DNA of 13,168 bases from assembly GCA_039591615.1 (NCBI GenBank), contig JBDHDH010000104.1, positions 1-13,168 on the forward strand. Reading direction: 5' to 3'. Source of the DNA: JBDHDH01 sp039591615. Lineage in GTDB: Bacteria > Gemmatimonadota > Gemmatimonadetes > Gemmatimonadales > GWC2-71-9. Shown one piece after another: positions 1 to 7,206 of the stretch. The notes beneath the pieces are model-generated. The model worked only from the letters and a program-made list of their open reading frames with translations, did no database searches and was not told the DNA's origin. Position 1 is the stretch's first letter. Each line of letters opens with the position of its first letter. The position numbers and the translations under genes are program-made.

Positions 1-109
1 GGTCCGTCGGGAACTCGTTCACGTAGCGCGCGAACTTCGCAGCGACGAGCACGCCCAGATACTTGTTACCCGCCTGTCGCGCAACGTCCTTGGGAGTGAA
101 TATCTCCAT
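1..109 (-). CDS. rpoZ: RNA polymerase omega subunit, N-terminal part (cut by window edge)
   Basis: Only the first 36 codons are in the window, running off the left edge. The peptide starts MEIFTPKDVARQAG and continues NKYLGVLVAAKFARYVNE. The second stretch corresponds to the conserved omega motif (N-K-Y/F-x-x-V-L-V-A-A-x-x-A-R) that packs against the beta-prime subunit and helps assemble and stabilise core polymerase. The ATG at 109 is preceded by GGAGAG, a good ribosome-binding site lying in the 9-bp gap after the gmk stop, so the gene is the last visible member of the yicC-gmk-rpoZ series. That order is widely conserved in bacteria, often with coaBC next. Identification rests on the motif plus synteny. 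The C-terminal half cannot be checked. Confidence 0.85.
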   Translation of the reverse strand, partial: MEIFTPKDVARQAGNKYLGVLVAAKFARYVNEFPTD

Positions 110-118
110 CGACTCTCC

Positions 119-763
119 TCATTCGGGCGCCCGCGCGGCGGCCACCCGCTGTAGTCCCGCTTGCAGCTTGGCGATACGATCTCTGAGATCGGTAAGCCTG
201 GGTACCGAACGGGTCTCGGCGTCGATGATGGCCGAGACTTCCGCGACGGTCTGGCTCAGATCATCGTTGACGACGACGTAATCATACTGCACCGCCTCGC
301 CGAGCTCCTCCACCGCGCGCAGCACGCGCTTCCGAATCAGCACCTCATCCTCCCGCTTCCGTCCCCGGAGCCGCTGCAGGAGGACCTCTGCCGACGGCGG
401 GAGTATAAAGATACTCACAACGTCTTGGCGGCGCTGCCGGACTTGTCGGGCACCGTCCACCTCGATGTCGAGGAGAACGTGGTGCCCGCGACCCAGGATG
501 CGATTCACCTCTTCCTCGAGGGTGCCGTAGAGGTGTACTCCGTACTGGGCCCACTCCAGAAACGCTCCTCGATCGATCCGCCGCTGGAACTCTTGCTCCG
601 AGAGGAAATAGTAGTCGACGCGGTCCCGTTCGCCGCGGCGTTGCCCCCGCGTCGTTGCGGAGACGCTGTACCCGAGATCGGGACGCTCCCGCAGGAGCAT
701 CCGCGCGATGGTCGTTTTCCCGCCACCCGATGGCGACGACAGGATCAGCAGGAAGAGGCTCAC
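119..763 (-). CDS. gmk: Guanylate kinase
   Basis: A 214-residue cytosolic P-loop kinase that phosphorylates GMP to GDP with ATP, feeding GTP, dGTP and (p)ppGpp synthesis. The Walker A loop is SSPSGGGKTT at residues 9-18, with K16 as the phosphate-binding lysine. The GMP-binding region follows as SVSATTRGQRRGE...DYYFLSEQEF (about 33-60), then FLEWAQYGVHLYGT and the conserved VLLDIEVDGARQV segment. Length is normal for the family (about 200-215). The start is GTG at 763, which overlaps the yicC stop as GTGA, so translation is probably coupled to yicC. rpoZ follows 9 bp after the stop. No key residue appears to be missing. Identification is firm. Confidence 0.96.
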   Translation of the reverse strand: MSLFLLILSSPSGGGKTTIARMLLRERPDLGYSVSATTRGQRRGERDRVDYYFLSEQEFQRRIDRGAFLEWAQYGVHLYGTLEEEVNRILGRGHHVLLDIEVDGARQVRQRRQDVVSIFILPPSAEVLLQRLRGRKREDEVLIRKRVLRAVEELGEAVQYDYVVVNDDLSQTVAEVSAIIDAETRSVPRLTDLRDRIAKLQAGLQRVAAARAPE

Positions 764-1635
764 TCGAGGTTCTCGACCTGCTCGCGAAGCTTCTCCAACT
801 CCGCCTTGAGTCGAACGACCGACCGCGCGATCACTCCGTCGTTGGCCTTCGACCCGACGGTGTTCACTTCGCGCAGCATCTCCTGTCCGAGGAACGTGAG
901 ACGCCGACCGACCTCACCCTCCTCGCCGAGCGCCTCTCGGCAGGCCGCGATGTGCGTCCGAAGCCGCACCAACTCCTCGGTGACGTCGAGCTTGTCCGCG
1001 AGAATGGCGATCTCCTGCTCCAGACGCTCATCGTTGAGCGACCGCCCGTCCAACAGCTCGGCAACGGAGCGATGGAGGCGATCGCGCTCCGCAGCCAGCC
1101 GTTCAGGCGCTCTGGCGGAGACCCGCCCCGTCTCACCCTCGATGGCTTTGAGCAAGCGTTCGAGCTCCTCGGCGAGCGCGGTCCCCTCGCGGGTCCGCAT
1201 CACATCGAGGGCATCGAGCGCCGCATCCAGGACCGGAAACAACTCGTCCCGTTCAAGGGCGAGATCCCGAGCATCCGGGGGCACCAACACGTCAGGCTGC
1301 CGCGCGACAAACGCGAGGTCGATCTCACCCGGCAGATCGAGCCGTTTCTTCAGCTCCGACACCGCGTCGACAATGGCTCTGGCGCGGGCGAGATCCACAG
1401 TGAGTGCAGTGGCTTCAGGCGGCTCTTCCACCCACCGCACCGTCAGCGTGACGTGTCCGCGGCCGATCCGTTCTCGCACCCGATTTCGAATCTCGACTTC
1501 CCAGGGAGCCAGCGCAGAGGGAAGGCGTAGCTGCGCGCTGAAATGGCGATGGTTGACCGTGCGGATTTCGACAGCGACGTGCCCGCCGCTCAGAGAACCC
1601 TCCGCCGCTCCGTAGCCGGTCATCGACCTGGGCAC
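760..1635 (-). CDS. yicC: YicC/YloC family endoribonuclease-associated protein
   Basis: The protein starts (M)PRSMTGYG, the invariant YicC N-terminal signature. It ends with the C-terminal DUF1732-type block: RRLTFLGQEMLREVNTVGSK, followed by ANDGVIARSVVRLKAELEKL and REQVENLE. YicC proteins are stress-linked cytosolic proteins with reported endoribonuclease activity, which fits their usual place beside gmk and rpoZ. Two GTG starts are possible (1641 and 1635). GTG 1635 is preferred because GGAAGAGG ends 6 nt upstream of it, whereas it abuts GTG 1641. The MTGYG methionine at 1623 is too internal for the family. The gene ends in a GTGA overlap with gmk and begins about 76 bp after the receptor-like gene. 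Length (291 residues) is typical. Confidence 0.93.
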   Translation of the reverse strand: MPRSMTGYGAAEGSLSGGHVAVEIRTVNHRHFSAQLRLPSALAPWEVEIRNRVRERIGRGHVTLTVRWVEEPPEATALTVDLARARAIVDAVSELKKRLDLPGEIDLAFVARQPDVLVPPDARDLALERDELFPVLDAALDALDVMRTREGTALAEELERLLKAIEGETGRVSARAPERLAAERDRLHRSVAELLDGRSLNDERLEQEIAILADKLDVTEELVRLRTHIAACREALGEEGEVGRRLTFLGQEMLREVNTVGSKANDGVIARSVVRLKAELEKLREQVENLE

Positions 1636-1691
1636 CGTCACCCTCTTCCGTGGCTCCGAACCGCCGAAAAGCTAGTGGCGGACATGGAGTG

Positions 1692-1711
1692 GGTCAAAAC
1701 CGCCTTTGACC
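1692..1711. repeat. Intercistronic inverted repeat after the receptor-like gene
   Basis: Perfect 7-bp arms, GGTCAAA (1692-1698) and TTTGACC (1705-1711), are separated by 6 nt and start directly after the stop codon of the minus-strand receptor-like gene. In the minus-strand transcript this forms a small hairpin inside the operon, between that gene and yicC. No U-run follows, so it does not look like a full intrinsic terminator. It could be an mRNA-processing or stability element, or a weak attenuator. Confidence 0.4.
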
Positions 1712-3496
1712 TCAGTTCGCAAAGACCCATTTCACGCCGAACGACTGCCCCGAAAGGGGATAGGGCATGCCGGGCACATACTGGGCCGCCTGGTTCCCGG
1801 CGTTGCGCATGTTCCAGAATCCCGTGAAGCTGCCCAGCTGGAAGCGTATGAGGAGTTCGGAAAATGTGGCCGCGGGTAGAGGCACCGGCAGCCCCCCCTC
1901 GTCGAGCCCGGCGATTCCGGAGTCCCACGACTCCAGCGCCGCCTCCAGTAAGATATCGAACGTGCCGCTGCGAAACGTCCGCCAATACTTTGAGCGGAAG
2001 GAGACGGCAGCGCGTGCGTGCCGCGGGGGTTGGAGATTCGCAGGTGTCCCGCTGATCGGTTCCGAGTACCAGGCGCGCAGCGTCAGCGGGCGAAGGGGCT
2101 GGAGATAGACGTCCGCGACCAGGTAGGTGGCCTCGGCCGCGGTGTCCAATCGAGCGATGGGAAGATCCACCAGCGGCGACGGGGCGAACGCGTCGCGCTG
2201 AATGACACCGACGTGACCCCACAACGGGCGCGTTTTGAGCCCGAGACGAATCGCGCGATCCGCCGTCTGCTGTGTGGAATCGCCCAGGAGCGCCGGCGCC
2301 GCGACCGCATCCGCTATGCTGATCTCACCCACCAGGGAGACAGGTCCGTAGTAGAAGCCCGCGGCGCCGTGCGCCCCTCGCGACGTTCTCCCCCCCTCGT
2401 GACGTTCCCAGCGTGCGTCTCCCGAGAGCACGAGGCCCGGCAGGGGAACGAGACCGATTCGTCCTTCCACGCTTCTCAGGGTGCGAGCGTCGCCGACCGT
2501 ACCGCGAACCCCGACACTCCACGTCGTGGTGAGGAAACGGGTGTCCAAGTAGGCGCGCCGAATGCGCTGCTCCGGAATGGCCGACCCCGAATCGGGGTCC
2601 CACGCGCTGACCCCGAGGCCCCCCTCGACGCGGAATCCCAAGCCATCGGGACGCGAGCCCGCGAACATCGTGAAAAGGAGATCGGTGCGAGCGCCGCGGC
2701 GTTCGGGGATGCCCTCCACGCCCCCTTCGGTGTCCGCCGGATCCCGGTCGTGGTCTTGGCGGCGGAGCTGATATTCCGCCCCAACGGTGGGCGTCGGGAG
2801 CCAGCCAACCTTGGCCAGCAGGTCGAACGTCTGACCGCTGCGATCCTGTCCGCTGATGCCGTCGCCACCGACGAAATCGGCCGCCGCAACGAGTTCGAAT
2901 CCACTGCGCCAGCGGTGCTGAAACATCCCGGCAAATCTCGCCGTGGAGAGGATACCACTCCCCACCTGGATGAACGAACGCGGCTCCAGCGTCTCGTGCC
3001 GTTCGGTGACCAGAAAGACCCGGATCCTGCTAGGCAGGATCTCGACATCCACACGCCTGAGGAACGCCAACGGGATCTGAGCCGGATCGATGGCGAGCGT
3101 ATCCGTCCCAAGGGGCTCCATGCGCAGCCCGTCCCAATACAGCTCGATTCCCTGCCCACCCCTTCCCGCGTACACGGTGTACTCCGGGAGCTCCACGAAC
3201 CCCGCGCGCGCCACGTAGACGCCCGGAATCCGCGCCAAGAGATCGGACAGCGTCGCAGCATTGGACCAGAGGATGGAGTCACGGTCGAAGACCAACCGGC
3301 TTCCGGGGGGTAGCGGTCCTGAGGGAACTTCGTGCTCCTTGATGGGCAGCACGCGAGGAGGGGGCGTCGTTGTGGTGTCGCGAGGCTCCGCGTTCTCGAT
3401 CTGCGTCGTGTCTTGCGCCGCGAGTGAGACTGTCGATGCCGGGAGGAGGGCGAGAGTCAGCGCGACGAGAAGAAGGAATCGCCGGACGCGACTCAC
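1712..3496 (-). CDS. TonB-dependent receptor-like outer-membrane protein with plug domain
   Basis: A 594-residue protein. It opens with MSRVRRFLLLVALTLALLPA, a clear signal peptide with likely cleavage after SLAA (about residue 27), then a Thr/Pro-rich linker. A plug-like domain follows at about 68-165: TLSDLLARIPGVYV, GIELYWDGLRMEPLG, then FLRRVDVEILPSRIRVFLV. That pattern matches the receptor plug family. The rest alternates short amphipathic strands and loops, as in an outer-membrane beta barrel, and ends FGVKWVFAN, an aromatic-rich last strand. At about 430 residues the barrel is small for a TonB receptor, and no TonB box or carboxypeptidase-like domain could be recognised. GTG 3496 is chosen because it overlaps the pepA stop as GTGA and leads straight into the signal peptide. 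The frame stays open to 3652 inside pepA without sense. The substrate is unknown. Confidence 0.8.
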   Translation of the reverse strand: MSRVRRFLLLVALTLALLPASTVSLAAQDTTQIENAEPRDTTTTPPPRVLPIKEHEVPSGPLPPGSRLVFDRDSILWSNAATLSDLLARIPGVYVARAGFVELPEYTVYAGRGGQGIELYWDGLRMEPLGTDTLAIDPAQIPLAFLRRVDVEILPSRIRVFLVTERHETLEPRSFIQVGSGILSTARFAGMFQHRWRSGFELVAAADFVGGDGISGQDRSGQTFDLLAKVGWLPTPTVGAEYQLRRQDHDRDPADTEGGVEGIPERRGARTDLLFTMFAGSRPDGLGFRVEGGLGVSAWDPDSGSAIPEQRIRRAYLDTRFLTTTWSVGVRGTVGDARTLRSVEGRIGLVPLPGLVLSGDARWERHEGGRTSRGAHGAAGFYYGPVSLVGEISIADAVAAPALLGDSTQQTADRAIRLGLKTRPLWGHVGVIQRDAFAPSPLVDLPIARLDTAAEATYLVADVYLQPLRPLTLRAWYSEPISGTPANLQPPRHARAAVSFRSKYWRTFRSGTFDILLEAALESWDSGIAGLDEGGLPVPLPAATFSELLIRFQLGSFTGFWNMRNAGNQAAQYVPGMPYPLSGQSFGVKWVFAN

Positions 3497-4986
3497 CCGC
3501 CGGCGCGCCCGAGCACGAACTCGGCAAAGAGGCGGACCCCCACGCCCGTCGGTCCCTTGATCATCTCGGGGCGATCGCTCCCGATGTATGCGGTCCCCGC
3601 AATGTCGAGATGCGCCCACGCAAAGCCCTCGACGAACTCTCGGAGGAACCACCCAGCCGTGATCGAGCTTGCTGGGCGGCCCCCCGTGTTCTTGACGTCG
3701 GCAATATCCGATTTCAGCTGCTCTCGGTACTCATCCCACAGTGGCAGCGGCCAGCAGCGCTCGCCAGCCAAGTCCCCTGCCCGACGCACTTCTTCCAGCA
3801 GATGGTCGTCGTTTCCCATGACCCCCGTGGCATGCTGACCTAGCGCGATGACGATGGCGCCCGTGAGCGTCGCCGCGTTGATGACACAAGCAGGCTTGTA
3901 GCGGCGTGCAAAGGAGAGGGCGTCGCTGAGAACGAGGCGCCCCTCAGCATCGGTGTTGATGATCTCGATGGTCTTGCCGTAGTGACTCCTCACGACGTCG
4001 CCCGGCTTCACAGCCAACCCGGAGGGCAGATTCTCGGTTGCGGCGATCAGACCGACGACGTTCGCCTTCGGCCTGATGTGGGCGAGCGTCTCGAAAAGGC
4101 CGAGCACGGCAGCAGCACCCGACATGTCGTACTTCATCTCTTCCATCTTGTCGGCCGGCTTGATCGAGATACCGCCCGAGTCGAACGTCACGCCCTTCCC
4201 CACGAAACAGATCGGCGGCTGGCGCCCCGCCCCACCGCGATACTCGAGCGTAATGAACCGTGGCTCCTGGCATGAGCCCTGGGCCACTGCTAGGAGCGCC
4301 CCCATCCCGGCCTTCTCGATTTGCGCCCGGCCGAGGACCGTCACCTTGTACTTGTACGCCCGCCCGAGGTCTCTTGCGATGCCCGCGAGGTATGATGGCG
4401 TGCACACGTTGGCGGGTAGCATTTGAAGGTTCCGGGCGAGCGCGTGGCCGATGGCCATCGCCGCGCCGATCTTCCGCCCCCGTTCCGCATCCGGACGCTC
4501 TTCCCGGGTCGTAATGATGTCCAGCTGGACGAGCCGCTTCTTGTCGTCGGTCGCCTTCAGCTCGTTGAACCGCCAGGCGCCTTGAGCAGCGCCCTCCACT
4601 GCCACCTGGCCGATAGCCTTTGCGGGCACACCGCCGTGGGTCTCGGACGCGACGTGGAACGCCAGGGTCTTCGCCTTGAGGTCAATGGCCTTTCGAGCCG
4701 CCACAGCCGCGGCGTTGCGGATCCCGCCCCGCGTGATTCCTTCATGCTTGCCCAAGCCGACGAGAATGAGACGATGGGCCCCACTTCGCGGGTAGACCAG
4801 GAGGACCTCGTTGCGTTTCCCCATGAAGTCACCACGACCAATGGCTCTGGCGACATCTCCCTCGGCATTCCGATCGAGGCTCAGGAGGGAGGTGGGGACC
4901 TTTGGACTGGTCAGCTCGCCCACCGCCACCGCGAAGGCTTCGGCCTTCACGCGCTCGAGCGAAACCACCTTCACCGAGGAAATCAC
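3493..4986 (-). CDS. pepA: Leucyl aminopeptidase, M17 family
   Basis: A 497-residue cytosolic di-metal aminopeptidase that releases N-terminal residues (Leu and others) from peptides during protein turnover. The C-terminal catalytic domain carries the full M17 signature: GKGVTFDSGGISIKP (264-278) with metal ligands K264 and D269 and the catalytic lysine K276, MKYDMSGAAAVLG with D287, and NTDAEGRL (344-351) supplying D346, E348 and R350. It ends with the conserved DIAGTAY segment. The N-terminal domain (about 1-160) is the usual variable macro-like part. Length is standard. The start is GTG 4986, overlapping the icd stop as GTGA. The 3' end overlaps the receptor-like gene in the same way, so it is translationally coupled on both sides. 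Coupling to icd is unusual and probably lineage-specific. Confidence 0.96.
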   Translation of the reverse strand: MISSVKVVSLERVKAEAFAVAVGELTSPKVPTSLLSLDRNAEGDVARAIGRGDFMGKRNEVLLVYPRSGAHRLILVGLGKHEGITRGGIRNAAAVAARKAIDLKAKTLAFHVASETHGGVPAKAIGQVAVEGAAQGAWRFNELKATDDKKRLVQLDIITTREERPDAERGRKIGAAMAIGHALARNLQMLPANVCTPSYLAGIARDLGRAYKYKVTVLGRAQIEKAGMGALLAVAQGSCQEPRFITLEYRGGAGRQPPICFVGKGVTFDSGGISIKPADKMEEMKYDMSGAAAVLGLFETLAHIRPKANVVGLIAATENLPSGLAVKPGDVVRSHYGKTIEIINTDAEGRLVLSDALSFARRYKPACVINAATLTGAIVIALGQHATGVMGNDDHLLEEVRRAGDLAGERCWPLPLWDEYREQLKSDIADVKNTGGRPASSITAGWFLREFVEGFAWAHLDIAGTAYIGSDRPEMIKGPTGVGVRLFAEFVLGRAGG

Positions 4987-6209
4987 GTCGCCACCGCTCC
5001 GGACATGTGGGCGATCACGGCATCAGCGAACCCGGACGTCGGCACTTTGGTCGAGCCGGGCATCTGTCTCGCGAGATCGTACGTTACGGTCCCCGCCGAG
5101 ATGGCGCCTTCGATTCCCCCGACGATAGCTCGGGCCACGTCCGTCCAGCCCATCTCCTCGAACATCATGACGCCCGAGAGCATGACACTGGAGGGATTCA
5201 CCTTGTCCTGCCCGGCATACTTGGGGGCGGTACCGTGCGTCGCTTCGAAAACCGCATATCCGTCCCCGATATTGCCACCTGGTGCCATGCCGAGCCCACC
5301 GACTTGTGCGGCAGCAGCGTCGGACAGGTAGTCTCCATTGAGATTGGGTGTCGCGATCACCGAATACTCGTCGGGTCGCAGGAGGACCTGCTGGAACATG
5401 GCGTCGGCAATCCGATCTTTGATGACGACGCGGTTTCCGGCTTCCTTGCCCTGCCAAATCTCGGATTCGGCGATCGTTTGGTCTGCGAACCGCTCCCGTG
5501 CGATGGCGTAACCCCAATCCCGGAACGCGCCCTCGGTGAACTTCATGATGTTGCCTTTGTGGACCAGCGTCACCGAGGAGCGGCCTCGATCGAGCGCGTA
5601 TTGGATGGCCCTCGCAACGAGGCGCTGCGAATTGAACGCACTCATCGGTTTGATGCCGATGGCGCTTCCCTCTCGGATGTTCGCGGCGAATGACTCCGTG
5701 AGGAACTCGCGAAGCTTGGTGGCTTCGGGGCTCTCCGCCTGGTACTCGATGCCGGCGTAGACGTCCTCGATGTTTTCCCGGAAGATCACCACGTCGAGCT
5801 TTCCGGGTTCCCGCACGGGCGAGGGGACGCCGGTGTAGTACCGGACCGGGCGCACGCACGCGTACAGGTCGAGGAGCTGCCGCAGCGCGACGTTGAGTGA
5901 GCGAATGCCGCCTCCGACGGGTGTCGTGAGGGGACCCTTGATGGCTATGCAGTGAGTCTTGATGGTCTCTAGGGTGGCTTCCGGCAACCACGCACCCGTC
6001 TCACGGTGCGCCTTCTCACCGGCCAACATCTCCAGCCACTCCACCCGGCGTGTTCCGCCGCTGACTTCTCCGACCGCTGTGTCGAAGACGCGGCGGGCGG
6101 CTCGCCAGATATCCGGGCCGATACCATCTCCCTCGATGTATGGGACGATAGGTATATCGGGAACGATATAGCGGCCGTCTTCCCACTCGATTCGGGCTCC
6201 GGTCATCAT
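4983..6209 (-). CDS. icd: Isocitrate dehydrogenase, NADP-dependent
   Basis: A 408-residue homodimeric TCA-cycle enzyme that converts isocitrate to 2-oxoglutarate and CO2 with reduction of NADP+. It follows the Escherichia coli type throughout: PYIEGDGIGPDI, GGGIRSLNVALRQ (102-111, with S104 at the position of the E. coli regulatory phosphoserine S113), VIFRENIEDVYAGIE, VHKGNIMKFTEGAFR, NGDYLSD (metal ligands D293 and D297) and FEATHGTAPKYAG. The NADP-selecting residues are present: K330-Y331 and Y377/R381 match K344-Y345 and Y391/R395 of E. coli. No aceK-like gene is in the window, so control by phosphorylation is not shown. ATG 6209 (a second ATG is at 6206) has GGGGA about 6 nt upstream. 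It is the first gene of the minus-strand operon. Confidence 0.97.
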   Translation of the reverse strand: MMTGARIEWEDGRYIVPDIPIVPYIEGDGIGPDIWRAARRVFDTAVGEVSGGTRRVEWLEMLAGEKAHRETGAWLPEATLETIKTHCIAIKGPLTTPVGGGIRSLNVALRQLLDLYACVRPVRYYTGVPSPVREPGKLDVVIFRENIEDVYAGIEYQAESPEATKLREFLTESFAANIREGSAIGIKPMSAFNSQRLVARAIQYALDRGRSSVTLVHKGNIMKFTEGAFRDWGYAIARERFADQTIAESEIWQGKEAGNRVVIKDRIADAMFQQVLLRPDEYSVIATPNLNGDYLSDAAAAQVGGLGMAPGGNIGDGYAVFEATHGTAPKYAGQDKVNPSSVMLSGVMMFEEMGWTDVARAIVGGIEGAISAGTVTYDLARQMPGSTKVPTSGFADAVIAHMSGAVAT

Positions 6210-6289
6210 CGGATTCCCCGCAGCACGCCCGTGGAACTCCAGGCGCTCCAGTTGGTCAGGTTCATGAATCGACTTGAAAGGCTCGACAT
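6206..6289 (-). other. Possible leader reading frame overlapping the icd start
   Basis: A 27-codon frame from ATG 6289 (peptide MSSLSSRFMNLTNWSAWSS, then TGVLRGIR) ends in TGA at 6206-6208, so its stop overlaps the icd ATG as ATGA. An in-frame GTG at 6322 would extend it to 38 codons. The ribosome-binding site is weak (AGGGGCG, about 12 nt away). It could be a translated leader that feeds ribosomes to icd by reinitiation, or simply a chance frame in the 5' untranslated region. The sequence alone does not decide. Confidence 0.2.
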
Positions 6290-6341
6290 GCGGCTTGCGG
6301 ACGCCCCTGTCCGGATCCGCACTCGGCGACAGTGACGCCTA

Positions 6342-6370
6342 AGGTTAGCCGGCGTGGGACGGAGCGGCAA
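6342..6370 (-). promoter_or_regulatory. Candidate sigma-70-type promoter for the icd operon
   Basis: On the minus strand TTGCCG (6365-6370) is followed after exactly 17 nt by TAACCT (6342-6347). The -35 matches TTGACA at 4 of 6 positions. The -10 is weaker, with T, A and the last T conserved. Transcription would start near 6335, giving a leader of about 125 nt ahead of icd. There is no gene between this site and icd, so some promoter is expected here. The exact hexamers are an inference. Confidence 0.35.
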
Positions 6371-6411
6371 GTTATTCCCGGTTCCCAGTCACGGCCTCCA
6401 CGTGGTGGACA

Positions 6412-6430
6412 GCGAATCTGCCAGATTCGC
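6412..6430. repeat. 19-bp inverted repeat upstream of the icd promoter candidate
   Basis: GCGAATCT (6412-6419), a 3-bp spacer GCC, then AGATTCGC (6423-6430): 8-bp perfect arms. The 3-nt spacer and absence of a T-run on either strand argue for a protein-binding dyad rather than a terminator. It lies about 42 bp upstream of the candidate -35 for icd, a position usual for an activator, and downstream of the minus-strand zinc-ribbon gene. The rest of the 6210-6593 gap shows no gene. Confidence 0.4.
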
Positions 6431-6593
6431 GCTTGCCGAGAGCCGCGCTGCAGATTCCGGATGTCAGGAGTCTTCGTCGCCCCGCGGTACTGTTTCGACC
6501 GTCCGTGATAGGCCCGGCCCGAGCCAACGAACGCGAAAGAGGTGATCGGGGGCGCGTGGACAGCCTAGCGTCGATGCGCAGTGCGCGGCTCGA

Positions 6594-7130
6594 TTAGAGG
6601 TACACCCGCCCCTTCGTGGAATCCCAGTTCTCCCAGAAGCGCAGGTAGTACGAGCGCCGACGGTGCTGTGGAACCTTCCACCAGGGATGATGATGGTCGT
6701 CGGCAGGCGCTCGGACGACGAACGCCGAGACCTCCGCGGTCTCGTGGCAGTAGGGGCACTCGAACGACGCTTGTCCGGGCGCGATCCACCAGAGGTATGG
6801 TGCTTTGGCGCACGTCGGCCAAGGGGTGCAGGCGTGGACGACGGGGCGATACCACTGCGGAGGGCCGTCGACGTTTTGGCTGAAGCCGCAGAAGCGGCAG
6901 GCCCGATAACGGCTGTTGGGCTCGGCGAACCGTGGTCCGTAGAATCCCGTGCGACTGCAGGTGGGGCATGGTGCCGGGTCCCTTCCCTCACCGAAGTTGA
7001 AGAAGCACTCGCTGTCCCAGTCGGCCTGCAGGTAGTCGAGATTCCGTTCGCGCTCGGTGGCCAGGGTGTCGGCCACCTGAGGGGACTGATCCGGATTGCG
7101 GACGCGAGCGTTCGTCGACGGCGATGTCAT
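6594..7130 (-). CDS. Hypothetical protein with two probable zinc ribbons
   Basis: A 178-residue soluble protein that I cannot assign to a named family. It has eight cysteines in four pairs: C55-x2-C58 and C78-x2-C81 (CPTC, CRFC), then C101-x5-C107 and C125-x2-C128 (ending CPYC). That spacing suggests two zinc-binding ribbons in tandem. Around them are the segments GFYGPRF, FCGFSQNVDGPPQWYRP and APYLWWIAPGQ, and near the end DHHHPWWKVPQ then SYYLRFWENWD. The protein is unusually rich in Trp, Tyr and Pro. There is no signal peptide or membrane segment. The start is ATG 7130, with AGGAG 6 nt upstream; a TTG at 7136 is less well placed. It lies 76 bp after the M15-like gene on the same strand. 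A nucleic-acid-binding or metal-sensing role is possible but only a guess from the ribbons. Confidence 0.75.
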   Translation of the reverse strand: MTSPSTNARVRNPDQSPQVADTLATERERNLDYLQADWDSECFFNFGEGRDPAPCPTCSRTGFYGPRFAEPNSRYRACRFCGFSQNVDGPPQWYRPVVHACTPWPTCAKAPYLWWIAPGQASFECPYCHETAEVSAFVVRAPADDHHHPWWKVPQHRRRSYYLRFWENWDSTKGRVYL

Positions 7131-7150
7131 GGACAACTCCTCATCCGCCG

Positions 7151-7167
7151 GCCGCCGACAGGGCGGC
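7151..7167. repeat. Small GC hairpin in the gap before the zinc-ribbon gene
   Basis: GCCGCC (7151-7156) and GGCGGC (7162-7167) around a 5-nt loop make a compact stem 21 bp upstream of the zinc-ribbon gene start, just before its ribosome-binding site. There is no T-run, so full termination is unlikely. It might reduce read-through between the two genes. Confidence 0.25.
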
Positions 7168-7206
7168 TCTGAGCGTCCTCGAAACTAATTTCTCAGGGTG
7201 GAGGAG

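Noticed and set aside
161..1615. Long plus-strand open frame (484 codons) opposite gmk and yicC
   Set aside because: It is the mirror of two well-identified genes in GC-rich DNA. Its protein has low-complexity Ser/Arg runs and no family resemblance.
2018..3313. Plus-strand open frame of 431 codons opposite the receptor-like gene
   Set aside because: It is antisense to a gene with signal peptide, plug motif and barrel pattern; its own translation is Arg/Pro-rich and not protein-like.
3497..3652. Upstream extension of the receptor-like gene
   Set aside because: These codons overlap pepA and encode an Arg-rich stretch ahead of the real signal peptide. GTG 3496 overlaps the pepA stop and fits better.
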